NCBI RefSeq assembly: GCF_014839805.1
Contig: NC_051142.1
Coordinates: forward strand, 16,896,589 to 16,960,588
Length of the DNA: 64,000 nt
Direction of reading: 5' to 3'
Source: Manduca sexta
Lineage: Eukaryota; Arthropoda; Insecta; Lepidoptera; Sphingidae
Shown one piece after another: positions 48,592 through 61,125 of this stretch. Each line of letters opens with the position of its first letter. Positions within the stretch are counted from its first letter, which is position 1. Below the pieces are notes generated by a model. The model saw only the letters and a list, made by a program, of their open reading frames with translations, had not been told where the DNA came from and searched no databases. Position numbers and translations under genes: made by a program.

Positions 48592-51500
48592 ATGGAAGAT
48601 ATTTCAACAAACGAAACAAAAAAGGAAGAACAAACTGAATTCAAAAAGCCTGTCCTTATAGGACGCATTGGTAAACTTCCCAAAAAAGCTAAAAATGAAC
48701 CGGAAAAACCAGTCGAAGAGAAAAAATCCGAAGAACCAAAGGAAAATGTAAGCGAAGGGTCCAAGAATTCTTTGCCTCCCGGAATTTCAATGAAAGATTT
48801 TACCCCCATTCCTTACAAAGAGCCTAAATGGTCGGGGATGTGTCCAGATGGTAAGTTTCAATTAATGGTTTGAGAAACTCAACAAACAGACTTTCAAAGA
48901 AGAATAATAATTTATCATTGATTACTGAGTGATATACATTGTGATGGAAAATTGTGATGTAAAATTGTTAACTGTATTTTATTTAAGAAAAAAATCTACC
49001 CCTTAGAATTATCACTTTTAAAGTGTACCATGACCATAATTGAGTAAACAAGGACAAATATTTTGTATTACAATCTTCCTAATGTCCACTCCATACAATA
49101 TTAAAACTCCTTCCACAGACAAAACTTGTCTATGTTATTTTATTTAAACAGACTATCTTCCTAAGTTTGTTACACTAGCCATAAACAGTGTCTTCTGCCA
49201 TGGGAGTCCATAAAGCCTAAGTGGGGGGTCTGCAAAATTATTAGTCATAATGGAAAATTATGTCAAGTAATACAATTATTAATAAAGAATACACCAACCA
49301 TAGAATTATTTCTAATCACTAGAGCTCTGTCAAATAATTAGATGTCCAAAAAGTTTGAGAATGTCTGTATACTATTGTGTACCAATAATTAAGTTCCTAA
49401 CATGCATGTTTGTTCCCCAGGATCGGACTATGCCCTTGAAGTGCTCAAGTCTGGTATGATAGTGGAGAAGATAGATTTGACGAACAAAGCTTACTATGTA
49501 TTTGGTAGGCTCACCAACTGTGATGTGGTGATGGCACATCCTACTATATCCAGGTGAGTTAATCTTTTTTTGTGGTAAAGATTGGTACATAAACAAGTGG
49601 ATAATTTCAATACCAGAAATTTATACTATGTTAAATAATTTTTTAACAGTGTTAAGTCAATTCATTTCTGATATAAATGTCTCATCACATGATTGCCACT
49701 GCTTGTAAACATGATACATTCTATAAACATTGTGCATATGCCCTCCCACCTTATAAAAGCATAACTATTGGAAAAGGATAGTTTGCAGCTCCAGTAATCA
49801 CACCCATTTTTTTGGGCACAGGAAAGTGGGCCCACTCCACCTGATGGTAAGTGGTGTGAACACATACACGCACACATATGCAAGCACGCACGCACGCGCC
49901 ATAAAGACCTGCAATACGATTCTGGGACCACAATTTTTTTTTTGTACCGTGCACGTAATACAGCTATGCTACCAGGGCAGACCATAAAATAAATTGTTTA
50001 AATGAAAAATGGGTACATTTATGACACCTTCAGACACCATGCAGTGCTCCAATACAAAGCCTTTGCTGAAGAAGGCGAGCCTCCTTCCGGCTGGTATCTC
50101 TACGACCTCGGCAGCACCCACGGCACCTTCCTGAATAAGGAGCGCATGAAGGCCAGCCATTACACCAGACTGAGAGTTGGACATCAGATCAAGTTTGGTT
50201 CAAGCAGCAGAACTTTTATATTGCTGGTGGGTATGTGTATTAAATAAAGACTTGTTCTGAGCCACTGCGGCGCGAAAAAAGTATCAATTAGTCTAAAAAT
50301 TCACATTAACCAAAATAATATTATGTACAGGGTCCAGACTTTGATTGCGAGGGTGAATCAGAACTCTCTGTAACTGAGATAAAAAAAAGAGCACAAGATA
50401 TGAAATTAGAGCGAGACAGAGCTATACGCGAGGTAATAGAACAACGGGAGAAAGATAGACTCGAGGAGGAGAAGAAGCGAGAAGAGCAGGGTATAGATTG
50501 GGGCATGGGTGAGTTGATTTATTTTATTTATTTTTTAGCGATTGATCTGAAGTCATTGTTCAGAGAGTATATAAATATAGTTTTGTTAATTTTGTCATTG
50601 CAAGAGGTAACAAAGCAATTTTGATCATTTAAAAACAGGTAATTTTTGGTGCACCTATTTTCTGTAAGATCTTAATTTGTTTAGTAGGCATCCCTGTATA
50701 ACACTAGATGAAACCTGCGAATGAGGTACCGAAATCCCATGGCTTAGCTACACATGGGACTTGGAGGAAAGTTGGGGGAATTGTGGAGGAAGGTTAGGAA
50801 TCCTCTTTTAGGATGGGCGATGGGGTGTAAAGGAAATATTCGCGAACCCTCATAAACATTAATATGGGAAGGGGTAACTTATGTGGTAAGGGAAGAGAAT
50901 AATATGGGCCTATTACAAGTAAAGTCGTTTTCAGTTAGGGTATTCGTACTTCTTCTACTGAACAATTGATTCTTCCAGGCGAGGATGCTGAAGAAGAGAC
51001 AGATTTGGCAGAAAACCCATACGCGGCGACCACAAACGAGGAGCTGTACCTGGATGACCCCAAGAAAACACTCCGGGGGTATTATGAGAGGGAAGGTCTG
51101 GAGCTCACTTACGATTGCGAGGAAAGAGGAGTGGGACAATTTATATGCAAGTGAGTATTTAAAGATTGCAATATTCGTAAAAATCTGTACCCGATTCCAT
51201 TGCCGGTTGGAATAATCAATTTATATAGTAACTCCAATTCATTATTGTCCGCCATGCAACAATGTGTAAGCATCTTATTGTTAAATAGATAGGCCATGAA
51301 GCCAATGTAATGTCTTGAAATTATTTTACGCAACATAATAATAATAATATCAGCCCTGTATTATATACTTGCCCACTGCTGAACGGGCCACTCTACTGAG
51401 GGATTAGGCCTTAAATGAGTGGTACTCAACATATTTATAGAGCTCTCAGATGTTACAAATTTAAGTCTTATTGTAAAAAAATTATTTATAACAATATATT

Positions 51501-53419
51501 GTTTCAGAGTCGAGCTACCCTTAGATGATGCGCGCGGTAAGCCAGTCATGGCCGAAGCCATCCATCGGGGCAAGAAGAAGACGCCGTGGTGGCTTGCGCT
51601 TTGGAGGCTTGCAGGATCCTGGACAGAGCGGGACTGCTGCGACAGGCTAAACACGGTGAGTGGATGAGCTGGAATATTTATATTGGTCTCGATCTTTATG
51701 ACTCGTACTCTGAATCACTTGTTACTGTGGGTTTCGTAAATTTTTATAAAGTGCATGTCCTTGTAAAATGAGTATATTATGTATGTTAACTAATAGCAGG
51801 TTATCACTCATCTATATCTACAATCCTATATCATAAATGCAATATTAAATTTCTCATTATTCTGTTGTTGGTAGAGTCCCGTCGTCGCAAGCAGCGCGAC
51901 TGGTCGGCGGAAGACTACTACGACTCGGACGAGGACTCATTCCTCGATCGCACCGGTGCCGTGGAACGCAAGCGACGAGAGCGCATGCGCAGACTCGGCG
52001 CCGACAACACAGAACAAGCTCCGCTTACATATGACTCCCTGGTAGGTTTTGAGCCATCGGCCACGCTATGAGCCGCATACTTAGGATGCCATAATCGCTC
52101 TGGTATATTAAACATGTAGTGGAACTGCAGTTAAGAGAAAAATATCATATTGATACTGTGGTTCCATTTTAGTCGACTTCTTAAATAAACGAAAAATACT
52201 GAGGTGGAAATTTTTTGATGACTATTTCACAAGGTAGATTTATGAAGCTCTAGTACATTTATCTTAACATTTATTTTACTAAGGCCATGCACATCTCATT
52301 CATGATATCCTAGTAACTACCCAATTTTTCTCCAGCTTAAACAAATAGCAGACCTGGAATCGAACATATCAGCCGAAGAGAAATCCCTGGAGGCGTTACG
52401 TGCGCGGGCGAAGGCGCCTGAGGGCGGCGACGGGGACGAACTCGACGCGTACATGTCCTCGCTCAAGCACGGCACCATGGCGCAGAAGGCAGAAATATCC
52501 AGGACTAAGGTGAGTTTTATAACATAAATTTAATTTTGAATACCTGTTTTAGAAAACAGGGACGTGTAATGTGATCTACGCTCTTCCATAATTTAGACGA
52601 AACGTGGATCCATTGGCATTTAAAGAATTGGATTTAAGAGATTAGCAAAGTAACCATACAAAATGTAAAGCTGTTACTTCATATCGGTTTTTTGATGCCA
52701 GTCCGGTCGAATTATTCTATTACCTGTAAACAAAACTGCAGCGTTCTTATGAGTAATATTCTCAACAGATGACCATTCAAAAGCTAAAATCTGAGTTGAG
52801 TAAAACTCAAAAACTTGCGGAGTTGGCGCGGCCCGCCCATTTACCACCGCTCATAAAGAAGGACGACAAGAAGATGGCTGTCAAGATGGGCAGCAACTCA
52901 GTGCTGTATGGGAAGAGGTAAGGATTTTTTCGTATTCTTAATTACACTAATGGTAAAGTATATTGTGGAACAATTACCCCTAACGGAGTTTTGGATGCAC
53001 AGGGTTAACAAGATTTTGGTGTTCAAAAATATTAATAGACTTCTATTAACTTTCAATTTATTGATTTCAGAATCAGGCTAAAAGACGACGCTGAGAAGCG
53101 CCCGAAAATACGGAAAGCGACGACACAGCAAGAAACAGAATTTGTTGAAGAAATGGACTCTGATGAAGAAATGGAGAAACCGAATGAGGGAGATAGCAGT
53201 ACAAAAAAGAGTGACAAGGACAGCGTACAGACTAAAGATGATAAATGTATGGCCGGTAGTACGTCGGGTAAGAATGAGACAAAAGACGCAAAAGAACATA
53301 AGAGTGAACATGACAAAAGAGTGTTTGGACCAATGAGGCCACCGGACAACTATGTTATACCAGAAGATTATTTCGATCAAGTCTCTGATAGGGATCTACC
53401 AGAGATCACGGATGAATAA
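48592..53419 (+). CDS. SLC4A1AP: kanadaptin (SLC4A1AP homologue), FHA-domain protein; frame broken in exon 6
   Basis: Ten exons: 48592-48850, 49421-49553, 50034-50226, 50331-50508, 50979-51150, 51508-51655, 51875-52041, 52336-52509, 52769-52917, 53071-53419. All use GT-AG sites and join in phase except at exon 6. The product would be about 640 residues. Residues 1-86 are acidic and basic low-complexity sequence. An FHA domain follows ([32 protein letters not shown]) to about residue 195; FHA domains bind phosphothreonine peptides. Then come a charged helix rich in Glu and Lys, the kanadaptin core ([22 protein letters not shown]), a coiled segment and an acidic C-terminus ending PEITDE. The family is a mainly nuclear protein first described as a kidney anion-exchanger adaptor, and is found with splicing factors. 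Exon 6 lacks one base in its AAG run near 51575-51580, so downstream exons are out of frame as assembled. Confidence 0.9.
51335..51413 (-). repeat. SINE family C 3' fragment in kanadaptin intron 5
   Basis: ATAATAATAATATCAGCCCTGTATTATATACTTGCCCACTGCTGA..., then CTACTGAGGGATTAGGCCTTA: the tail and last part of family C, inverted like the copy at 58340. It has lost several bases relative to the other copies and ends about 95 bp before exon 6. Confidence 0.8.
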
Positions 53420-53634
53420 ACTTAAATATATTTTGGTTCAGAGGTTATTGTGTTTTATTTTTATCAGATCTGCCATACATAAATTGACGAATAATGTAAC
53501 GTAAATGATATCAGATGCCTTTATTCACATTAAATTTGTTTTTTTTTTTAAATATGACCATAATATTAAGTATGTGGTCAGTAACAATTGAACATCGAAT
53601 ACCTAGAGCATTGATGGTTGAGCTACATTTTTAA

Positions 53635-53648
53635 AATAAAACAATAAA
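53635..53648 (+). other. poly(A) signals for kanadaptin
   Basis: Two AATAAA hexamers (53635 and 53643) lie about 220 bp after the kanadaptin stop codon. They are the nearest canonical signals on the plus strand and come before the 3' end of the convergent NDUFS2 gene. Confidence 0.5.
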
Positions 53649-53747
53649 TAAATTATATTATTTTTTTTTACATTTGAATGCACAGGATTTGAGGTACATT
53701 TATGAGACGAAAAACCGGAGTTTACTTATATACAACTACTGCATCAC

Positions 53748-53753
53748 TTTATT
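53748..53753 (-). other. poly(A) signal for NDUFS2
   Basis: AATAAA on the minus strand, about 37 bp after the NDUFS2 stop. It would give a very short 3' UTR and leave only about 100 bp between the two convergent transcript ends. Confidence 0.55.
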
Positions 53754-53789
53754 GCTTAGTCTACGAAGTTTCCCGACGGCGGCCGATGT

Positions 53790-56700
53790 TTACCGATCGA
53801 TCTCTCCGAACACTACGTCAAGTGTTCCGATGATAGCCACGATATCCGCCAACATGGAGTTTTTACCGATTTTCTCTAGAGCTGCAAGGTGAGCGAAGCC
53901 CGGGGCCTTGATCTTGCACCTGTAAAAAACAAATGGGTAACTTTAGTCATCAACTTCAGATGATTTCTCTTGACTTGGCAAGGGATTCACGCTGTATCTG
54001 ATTGTAGTATAATGTCGACTAACTAGAAAAGTATTTCAACAGTGGTCCTTAAAATCTCGACATGCTTAATTGATGTAAAGTCTCTGGAACACGGCTCAAT
54101 AAGTCCAAAGTGTTGTTCACCACATCAAATAAATAAAAAGTGTTGTTCACGTTTATCGTATCCGCTATTTATCTAACGTAAGTAAAGCACTAACATAATA
54201 ATATTGAATACCTTATTTCTAAAACACTCGTACTATGTAAACAAACATCTACTGTAGAGAACTGAGAACTAAAAAATATAATAAAACAATATATTGGATA
54301 CTTCCCCAGTATTAAATATGAACTTAATGACATGAAAAGGGGAAGTAAGAGGAATGTCGCTATCTCCCTCGCACGCACGCAACGTTAAGGCCTTGATGTC
54401 ACTAACAGCCTGAACAGAGACATTTTATAGATGTCTTGAAGTGAAAAAATAATGTATACCTGTAAGGCTTGGATCCACCATCAGACACGAGGTAAACACC
54501 GAACTCTCCCTTAGGAGCCTCCACTGCCGTGTACGTGCTGCCGGGCGGCACTTGGTAGCCTTGAGTGAACAGCTTGAAGTGATGGATCAGGGCTTCCATG
54601 GACGTCTGCAAAAAGAATAAAAATTGTTATAGAATTCTCTTATTTCTATTCAAGTAGTCGATGAGTAGCTGATGATCCAAAAACCCTTTCCATTTTAAGG
54701 AAAAAAAGATTAATTTTTTCAGACCAATGACAAAAAAACATATAGAACACTGCAAGTTTTCACATAATCTGATTATTACTTACCACATGTTACATGTATC
54801 CTACAGCCTACTAATATTATAATTACAACAGTTTAAGACATGTTACTGAGAGGTAAACGCAAAAACCGATGAACAGATTTGTATACGATTTGACACCAAG
54901 ATAGACCAAGTCTGCTATATGCTATAGTTCACTTTTTATTACGGAAAAGTACACAGGGGAACTGTTATTCTCAAAATCTCGTTTTAAATATACCTTCATC
55001 TCCTCCCTGGATGGTGGCGTGAGTTTCGCGTCGTCGGTCTTTATCTCGCCGGGCGGCATCTGGTTCAGGCATTGTTCGATGATGCGTAAGGACTGACGCA
55101 TCTCCTCTATGCGGCATAGGTATCTGACATGTACAGTGTGGCATATAGTTTCTGATGGTATGTTATTAGTATAAACTTGTTATAAGGAAATTTAGTGTCG
55201 CCATAAAAATATTTACTCACAAATAAGCAGGCAAGAGTATCGATATTAAATAGTTATCGATACTTTCATGCCCATAAAAGAAAATCGATATTAATCTTTT
55301 ATCTCATAATCGATTTGGCTCTGACCATTTTGAAATATCGAAACTTATGATAAACAGAATATAGATACTGATTCATGAGCTCGTAAACCTTATGTAAACA
55401 TAATATCACACAAAATAAAATGCCTGTTCATTGTTATACTCACCTATCGTAGCAATCGCCGTTGGTGCCAATGGGTACGTCGAACTCCATCAGATGGTAC
55501 GCGTCGTACGGTTGCGACTTGCGCAGATCCCATTTGATGCCGGATCCGCGGAGCATCACACCACTGGAAAGGTGAAAAATTACTTAGTCCTAGGTTCTTT
55601 GGGCAAGTACGAACTGGTTAGCTATTGCATTCGCCAAAAAATGTAGAGTACTTTAGTATTGACAAGCATTGATGCTTATTTCTGATACATCGTTTTAAAT
55701 AACAAAGTTTCGGGCGTTGCTATTTTTATGCGCAGCCGGTAATAATCAAGCGAGTGACTTTCACTACATTGAGATATAGTTATAAATAAAATATGAAGTA
55801 ACAACTGTTTTCGTTGGTTTAAGCGCAGTTAACGATTTTAGCGAAACAAAATCTGTCTGTATCCCTACCTTGAAAGATATATTACACTTCAATGATTCCT
55901 TGTTATTTCCAATTTCTAAATCTGTGTCACCCTCACCTGAATCCATAGTTGAGCGCGTCCTGCGCGGACACTATCCCGATATCCTTGGTGCGCTGCACCC
56001 AGATCCTGTTGGTGGTGAGCACGTCCTCCACCTCGTCCAAACGCTCGGCAAACTTCGACGAGAACTCGTATATGTCGTCCATCAGACCTAACGGCATGTC
56101 CTGGAGTGGGGAATTTAAGTTTTCATTAACATTGACTGCAGTTCTCGTAACATCTGTGGTTTTTGGGCTCATTGCGCGTGCAGATAGCACACAACTGATG
56201 TCTGTCTATCTATGGCTGTCTCATTCACTCACGTCGCGTAGCCAAGCGCCAGTGCGGGACAACAGACTCCGTGCTTGACGGCTGAACTAGTAGATATTTC
56301 ATTGTTTTCTCGCCACCGTCAATGAGTTAATCAAGAAGATACAACTGTACTGAATTAGCAATGCAGATGAGAAGTGTGTTCTTGATCTGATCCTTGCAAA
56401 TTTCGGCATCTGTCATAGTATGAGACGAAAATAGGCTGATGCCATGATGGGGACTGTGGTAATAGTAATAACGAGACAACAGATTTATCAAGTACAATGT
56501 TATAGTCGTGTCTTATTCCATGTGTGAGGTCATGTATAATGTGTAAATAAATTAATGGAGCAATGATCAGAATCGCACCAGTAATTCGGGAGATTACTTG
56601 TAACCAAACGTACAAACTTCATCCCTGACATTAGAACGACGTCAGTATTGAGTATGGAGTACGTACAAGCGACACGCCGCCGGGGCGGATGTAGGCGGCA

Positions 56701-59700
56701 TGCATCCTGGCGCCGCTGGCCCGCTCGTAGAACTCCATCATCTTCTCTCGCTCCTCGAACAGCCAGAAGAACGGCGTTAGCGCGCCCACGTCCAGCGCGT
56801 GCGTGCCCACCGCCATTATGTGGTTCAGGATACGCGTGATCTCCGCGAACAGGGCTGGAACGATGGTAATGGTATTTTTTCATGGAGTATTAGGATAGCC
56901 ATGCATTCTTTTAGGACACAAATTCATAATCTAGCTAGTTTTAACGTTAGTTTTCGAAGAAATAACTATTTTTAGTTGCATTTTATAATATACTATAATT
57001 CACTTCCAAAAGTTTGATAAATATTTCTTATGATCAAAAATATGGTTATTGATGTTATTGTGAAAAATTCATTCAAAATTGCAACATAAACAAACTTTAA
57101 AATAAACCTTTTGTGAAATATCTGCAGAACAGGTCTAATTTTACAAAAAAAAATATTCACTCACTCCTAATATACTTGGCGCGGATCGGTATATCAATGT
57201 TGAGGAGTTTCTCGACAGCGAGGCTGTAGCATTGCTCGTTGCACATCATGGACACGTAGTCGAGTCGGTCGAAGTAGGGCAGCGCCTGCGTGTACGTCTT
57301 GTACTCGATCAGCTTCTCAGTGCCGCGGTGCAGGAGCCCGATGTGAGGGTCGGCCGCGCGGACCGTCTGAAGACAAGACAAAGATTATTATGTTCTATTC
57401 AGCATCATCCTGGACTGTGGAAATTGTTTTTGTATAGGTTTTACCGCTACCACAGCATGAGACAGAAAACACTTGGCAGACAGTGGTAGGTCTGGGTACA
57501 ACTATGATTACCCCTTCTGGGACAAAGAATTGATTATGACGATGATTGTGCTTGTGTATTCTAAAAGTAATAAAAATATTTAAATTCGCTCGTAGCACAT
57601 TAAAAACCTTGCCTATAAACAGTACCACACCAGAATTTTGAAATTAATTTACTACATGGCTATATTATAGTTTATACACATGGGCGTGGCTAGGCCGGTT
57701 CCTATCCTATACACGTCTTAGTCCATACTAGAAAAAGCCTTACGTTTACAGGGATAACATGTGATACAGGCTTTTTATTAAATTCGGCTATAATTTTTTT
57801 TGTCTTGCCAACTACCGCCCTTAGAGAAAATCCGTAATATATATCCGTCCATGTCTATACACAAAGCTTGTCACCCTAAATAAGCCTCAATGGTTGGGAA
57901 AGAAATAATATCACAATGTTCATTAAAAACAAATTACAATGGACAATGAAAGCAAGCATACGGAGCAGTTGCTTACCTCTCCGTCGAGTTCCAAGACGAG
58001 TCGCAACACGCCGTGAGCGGCCGGATGTTGCGGTCCGAAGTTCAGGATCATGTTACGCACCTGCTTCTCACCGGGAGTTATGACACCTACGAGAATAGAG
58101 ATTATGTTATAGACGTTTGTAGCTATAGTTTTTATCTAGGGGTTTGAATGATGATCAAAGGAAAAATATTTTATGTTGTGATTAAATGTCATTAAAAACA
58201 AAATCAGTATAATTCTTTTGACATCAAAATAAAATTATAGATATGGGACTATTAAAATCAATGTAGTCTACATTGTCATAATCTAAAAATATTTAAGTAA
58301 TTTTATGGCACATGTATAATAAAAGATACTCTGCAAGTAATAATAATATCAGCCCTGTATTATATACTTGCCCACTGCTGAGCACGGGCCTCCTCTACTA
58401 CTGAGAGGGATTAGGCCTTAGTCCACCACGCTGGCCTAGTGCGGATTGGTAGACTTCACACATCGGAATTCCTATAGAGAACTTCTCAGATGTGCAGGTT
58501 TCCTCACGATGTTTTCCTTCACCGTTAAAGCGAACGATAAATTCACAAATAATACACACATGATTTTTTAGAAAAGTCAGAGGTGTGTGCCCTTGGGTTT
58601 TGAACCTGCGGACATTCGTCTCGACAGTCCGTTCCACACCCAACTAGGCTATCGCCGCTTCTCTGCAAGTACTCTGCAAGTATTTCTGACAAATTACTAC
58701 AGAAAGACGCTTTATGTTTTAATAACCTAAAATTATTCTGACCTATTTTACTATCTGGCCTGAAATGAGTTAGGCTTTAAGATGAAACTATGATGTTTTT
58801 TTTACAGCTCTGAATTAAAATTTTGTAAAACACAAATTTTTTTTCACATAATAACTGGATTCACTTACTGTGGTATGGTGGATGTTTGAGCAGGGAGGTG
58901 ACCTCATCAGGGTACATGACCGCTCCCTGGAACTGCCGCACATACTCCTCATCTGGGTACCAGCGGTGCCCATTGCGCTGCGAACTAAGTTATACATACA
59001 TATTTTTATGTGCATGCCTGGCACATAGTGTAGTATGCAAGAATATAATTATGCTATTTTTAGTTCATAAATTGAATGCCAATTCTATAATTCCAATCAT
59101 AAAAAACAAATTAAAATAATAATATGACCCTTCTATAAGAGTTAATACATTATTCCACTGGAGGAAACAGGTGTTCTCCAATACAGAGTGGGTTGACTTG
59201 ATCCTATTTTGGAAAAAAAGATTAATGACAACGTCCACTCCGTGGGAAAAGGCGGAAAATTATGTCGGGCTCCAGTCCAGCACCAGAAAGAGAGCTCGAC
59301 ACAATAGTTAAGTACTTGCATAAATGCAGTCTGCAAATCTTTTTAATAATTTGATTTTATATAGATTCCTAATAAATCAATTCTTTATAAATTTAATTTT
59401 ATACAGACTTCGCCTCTGTTGGGCTCATTGTCTTGAAGTAATATTGTTAAAAATGATGCCAGGACCTGTCAAATGACATTTCATGTCAGCTCATTACAGT
59501 GATACATGATTGAAATAAATATTATATCATTTTTGTTCTGACTTTGATAGCAAGTTACAAAATACTTGCACTGTTTGTTTTAATTAGAAAAACTATGTAT
59601 AATATTAAAAACACTGGGATTAGAAATTCCAAAAAATAACTAGGTTTTTTCTATTCTGTCATGAGTTTTAGAAGACCTAAATTTCATGATTGTTTTTTAA

Positions 59701-60557
59701 CCATCTATTAGATGGTTCTTGTTAAAGCCTTGGACATTTTAGTAAAATTTCATATTTTACTTTAGGTTCTGTTTTGAACAAATTCTAGGATACCCCATTA
59801 CAAAGTCGTTGACCTCCGGAATAAGCCTTAATTTTTTACTATTACATAATCCTACAACTCTCAGTTAATTCAGACGCTTTGCGAAGTACAACTAAATTAA
59901 TTAACCAATCTACGGAAACAAAATTACAATTTACAGCAATCAACTGCAGAAAAAAATATATTCTAAAATATAATGTGTAATCTACTGTTTATTTTAAAAG
60001 TACCTACAAACAGTTATCAGGAAACTATCTTAGGCAAATAATATTTGAAAAAAACTCCCAAATCTACAACTTTTTCACATTTCTCATTAAGATTTTAAGC
60101 AAATTTTAACAATTGTATCATTTTTAAAATATAAACTTTGATTTCAACCCTATGTTAGTCTTTTGTGACTTAGAAATTGTTATACGATTTCAGAAACACG
60201 TCTGTTTTGGATAACCAGCTGTAAAATTAAGTATTGCAAAAATTGACTAAAAATGGACTAATACACATAATTATCGGAAATTTTATAGATTATAAACATT
60301 TTTTGAACTCTCCTTAACTTTTGTTACCTCCTTAATCAAAGATTTTTAACAAAATAACAAGTATTTCATACGATTCATAACCTACAATGTTACATAATTT
60401 TATAATCACAATAACACCGTATTTTCAACTTCAACTTATAATTTTTCACAACGAGCACTCACTTCACATTGTAAACGGCTGGAATACTCTTTAAAAGGGC
60501 GTTGGCTTGGCCAATATTTGAGGATTTTCGCAGCAAAACATTCAATAAAGAGGCCAT
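53790..60557 (-). CDS. NDUFS2: NADH:ubiquinone oxidoreductase 49 kDa subunit (complex I core, NDUFS2 / ND-49)
   Basis: Ten exons from right to left: 60463-60557, 58869-58984, 57977-58086, 57165-57366, 56667-56854, 55937-56100, 55444-55563, 54994-55123, 54460-54605, 53790-53919. All joins are GT-AG and keep phase, giving 466 residues, the usual size. The start [14 protein letters not shown] looks like a mitochondrial targeting peptide. Conserved blocks follow in order: [83 protein letters not shown], and the C-terminal VVFGEIDR. The protein sits in the peripheral arm of complex I next to the quinone site. The His in GPQH.. and the Tyr in RLDY, which line that site, are present. The join of exons 1 and 2 has an alternative (see findings). 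No break was found. Confidence 0.95.
58340..58660 (-). mobile_element. complete tRNA-derived SINE, family C, in NDUFS2 intron 2
   Basis: Inverted copy of the SINE at 40540-40861, with an (ATT)n tail, box B (GGTTTTGAACC, altered) and box A region intact enough to recognise. It is flanked by an 11-bp direct repeat CTCTGCAAGTA (58329-58339 and 58661-58671), and the same 11-mer occurs once more immediately after (58672-58682). It lies in the same orientation as the host gene. Confidence 0.9.
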
Positions 60558-61125
60558 TTTTGACGGGACTACGTTCGTCGTTCCGTTCCACGGCCCATGA
60601 AAAAGTGTCTGTCAGTTAAATGTCAAACGCAGTGTGGACTATTGAACACAGAGAATGTGGAACACTGGACTTTTGTAATATAGGTTTATTTGGTTTTAAA
60701 CATGTCTTTTAAAATAATTTTAAATAAATTATCAGTTAATTTATGCATCATATCATGTTTATTATAGGATTATATGACCATAGTTCCATTTCTAACTTCC
60801 CAAGTAACAAATTCAAAACGCTTCTACACTGCCCTATTCTTTTTCTTTATCTAAAATTATCTACTTATTCCGCTAGTTATGTAGCTGACTGTACATCCAG
60901 TAAGGTAAGCTAGCAGATATTACATTTTGATTTCTAGGTTATTTTATAAACCATATTATAAGGCAACTGCGTCTATGACTGCAATATCTTTAGGACTGCA
61001 ATGTATAGTTCTAGAAACTGTTTAACCATAAAACACATCCTTGGGCCAAATAATAAAGGTAAAATAAAACCACAAGTTCATATAAAATCATATTCTTAAT
61101 TCATTGTTTTCATGTATAAAATGGT
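60558..61125 (-). promoter_or_regulatory. NDUFS2 upstream region / intergenic gap to CSTF3
   Basis: About 570 bp separate the NDUFS2 start codon from the CSTF3 stop; both genes are on the minus strand. It must hold the NDUFS2 promoter and the CSTF3 3' UTR. A minus-strand poly(A) hexamer (AATAAA) is seen near 60685. No TATA box is apparent near the NDUFS2 start, as is usual for housekeeping genes. Confidence 0.4.

Noticed and set aside
49751..49985. Cysteine-rich minus-strand frames in kanadaptin intron 2
   Set aside because: They translate a CA/CG-rich simple repeat and a repeat fragment on the strand opposite to the gene.
56530..56883. Arg/Gly/Ala-rich minus-strand frame
   Set aside because: Out-of-frame reading of the GC-rich NDUFS2 exon at 56667-56854.
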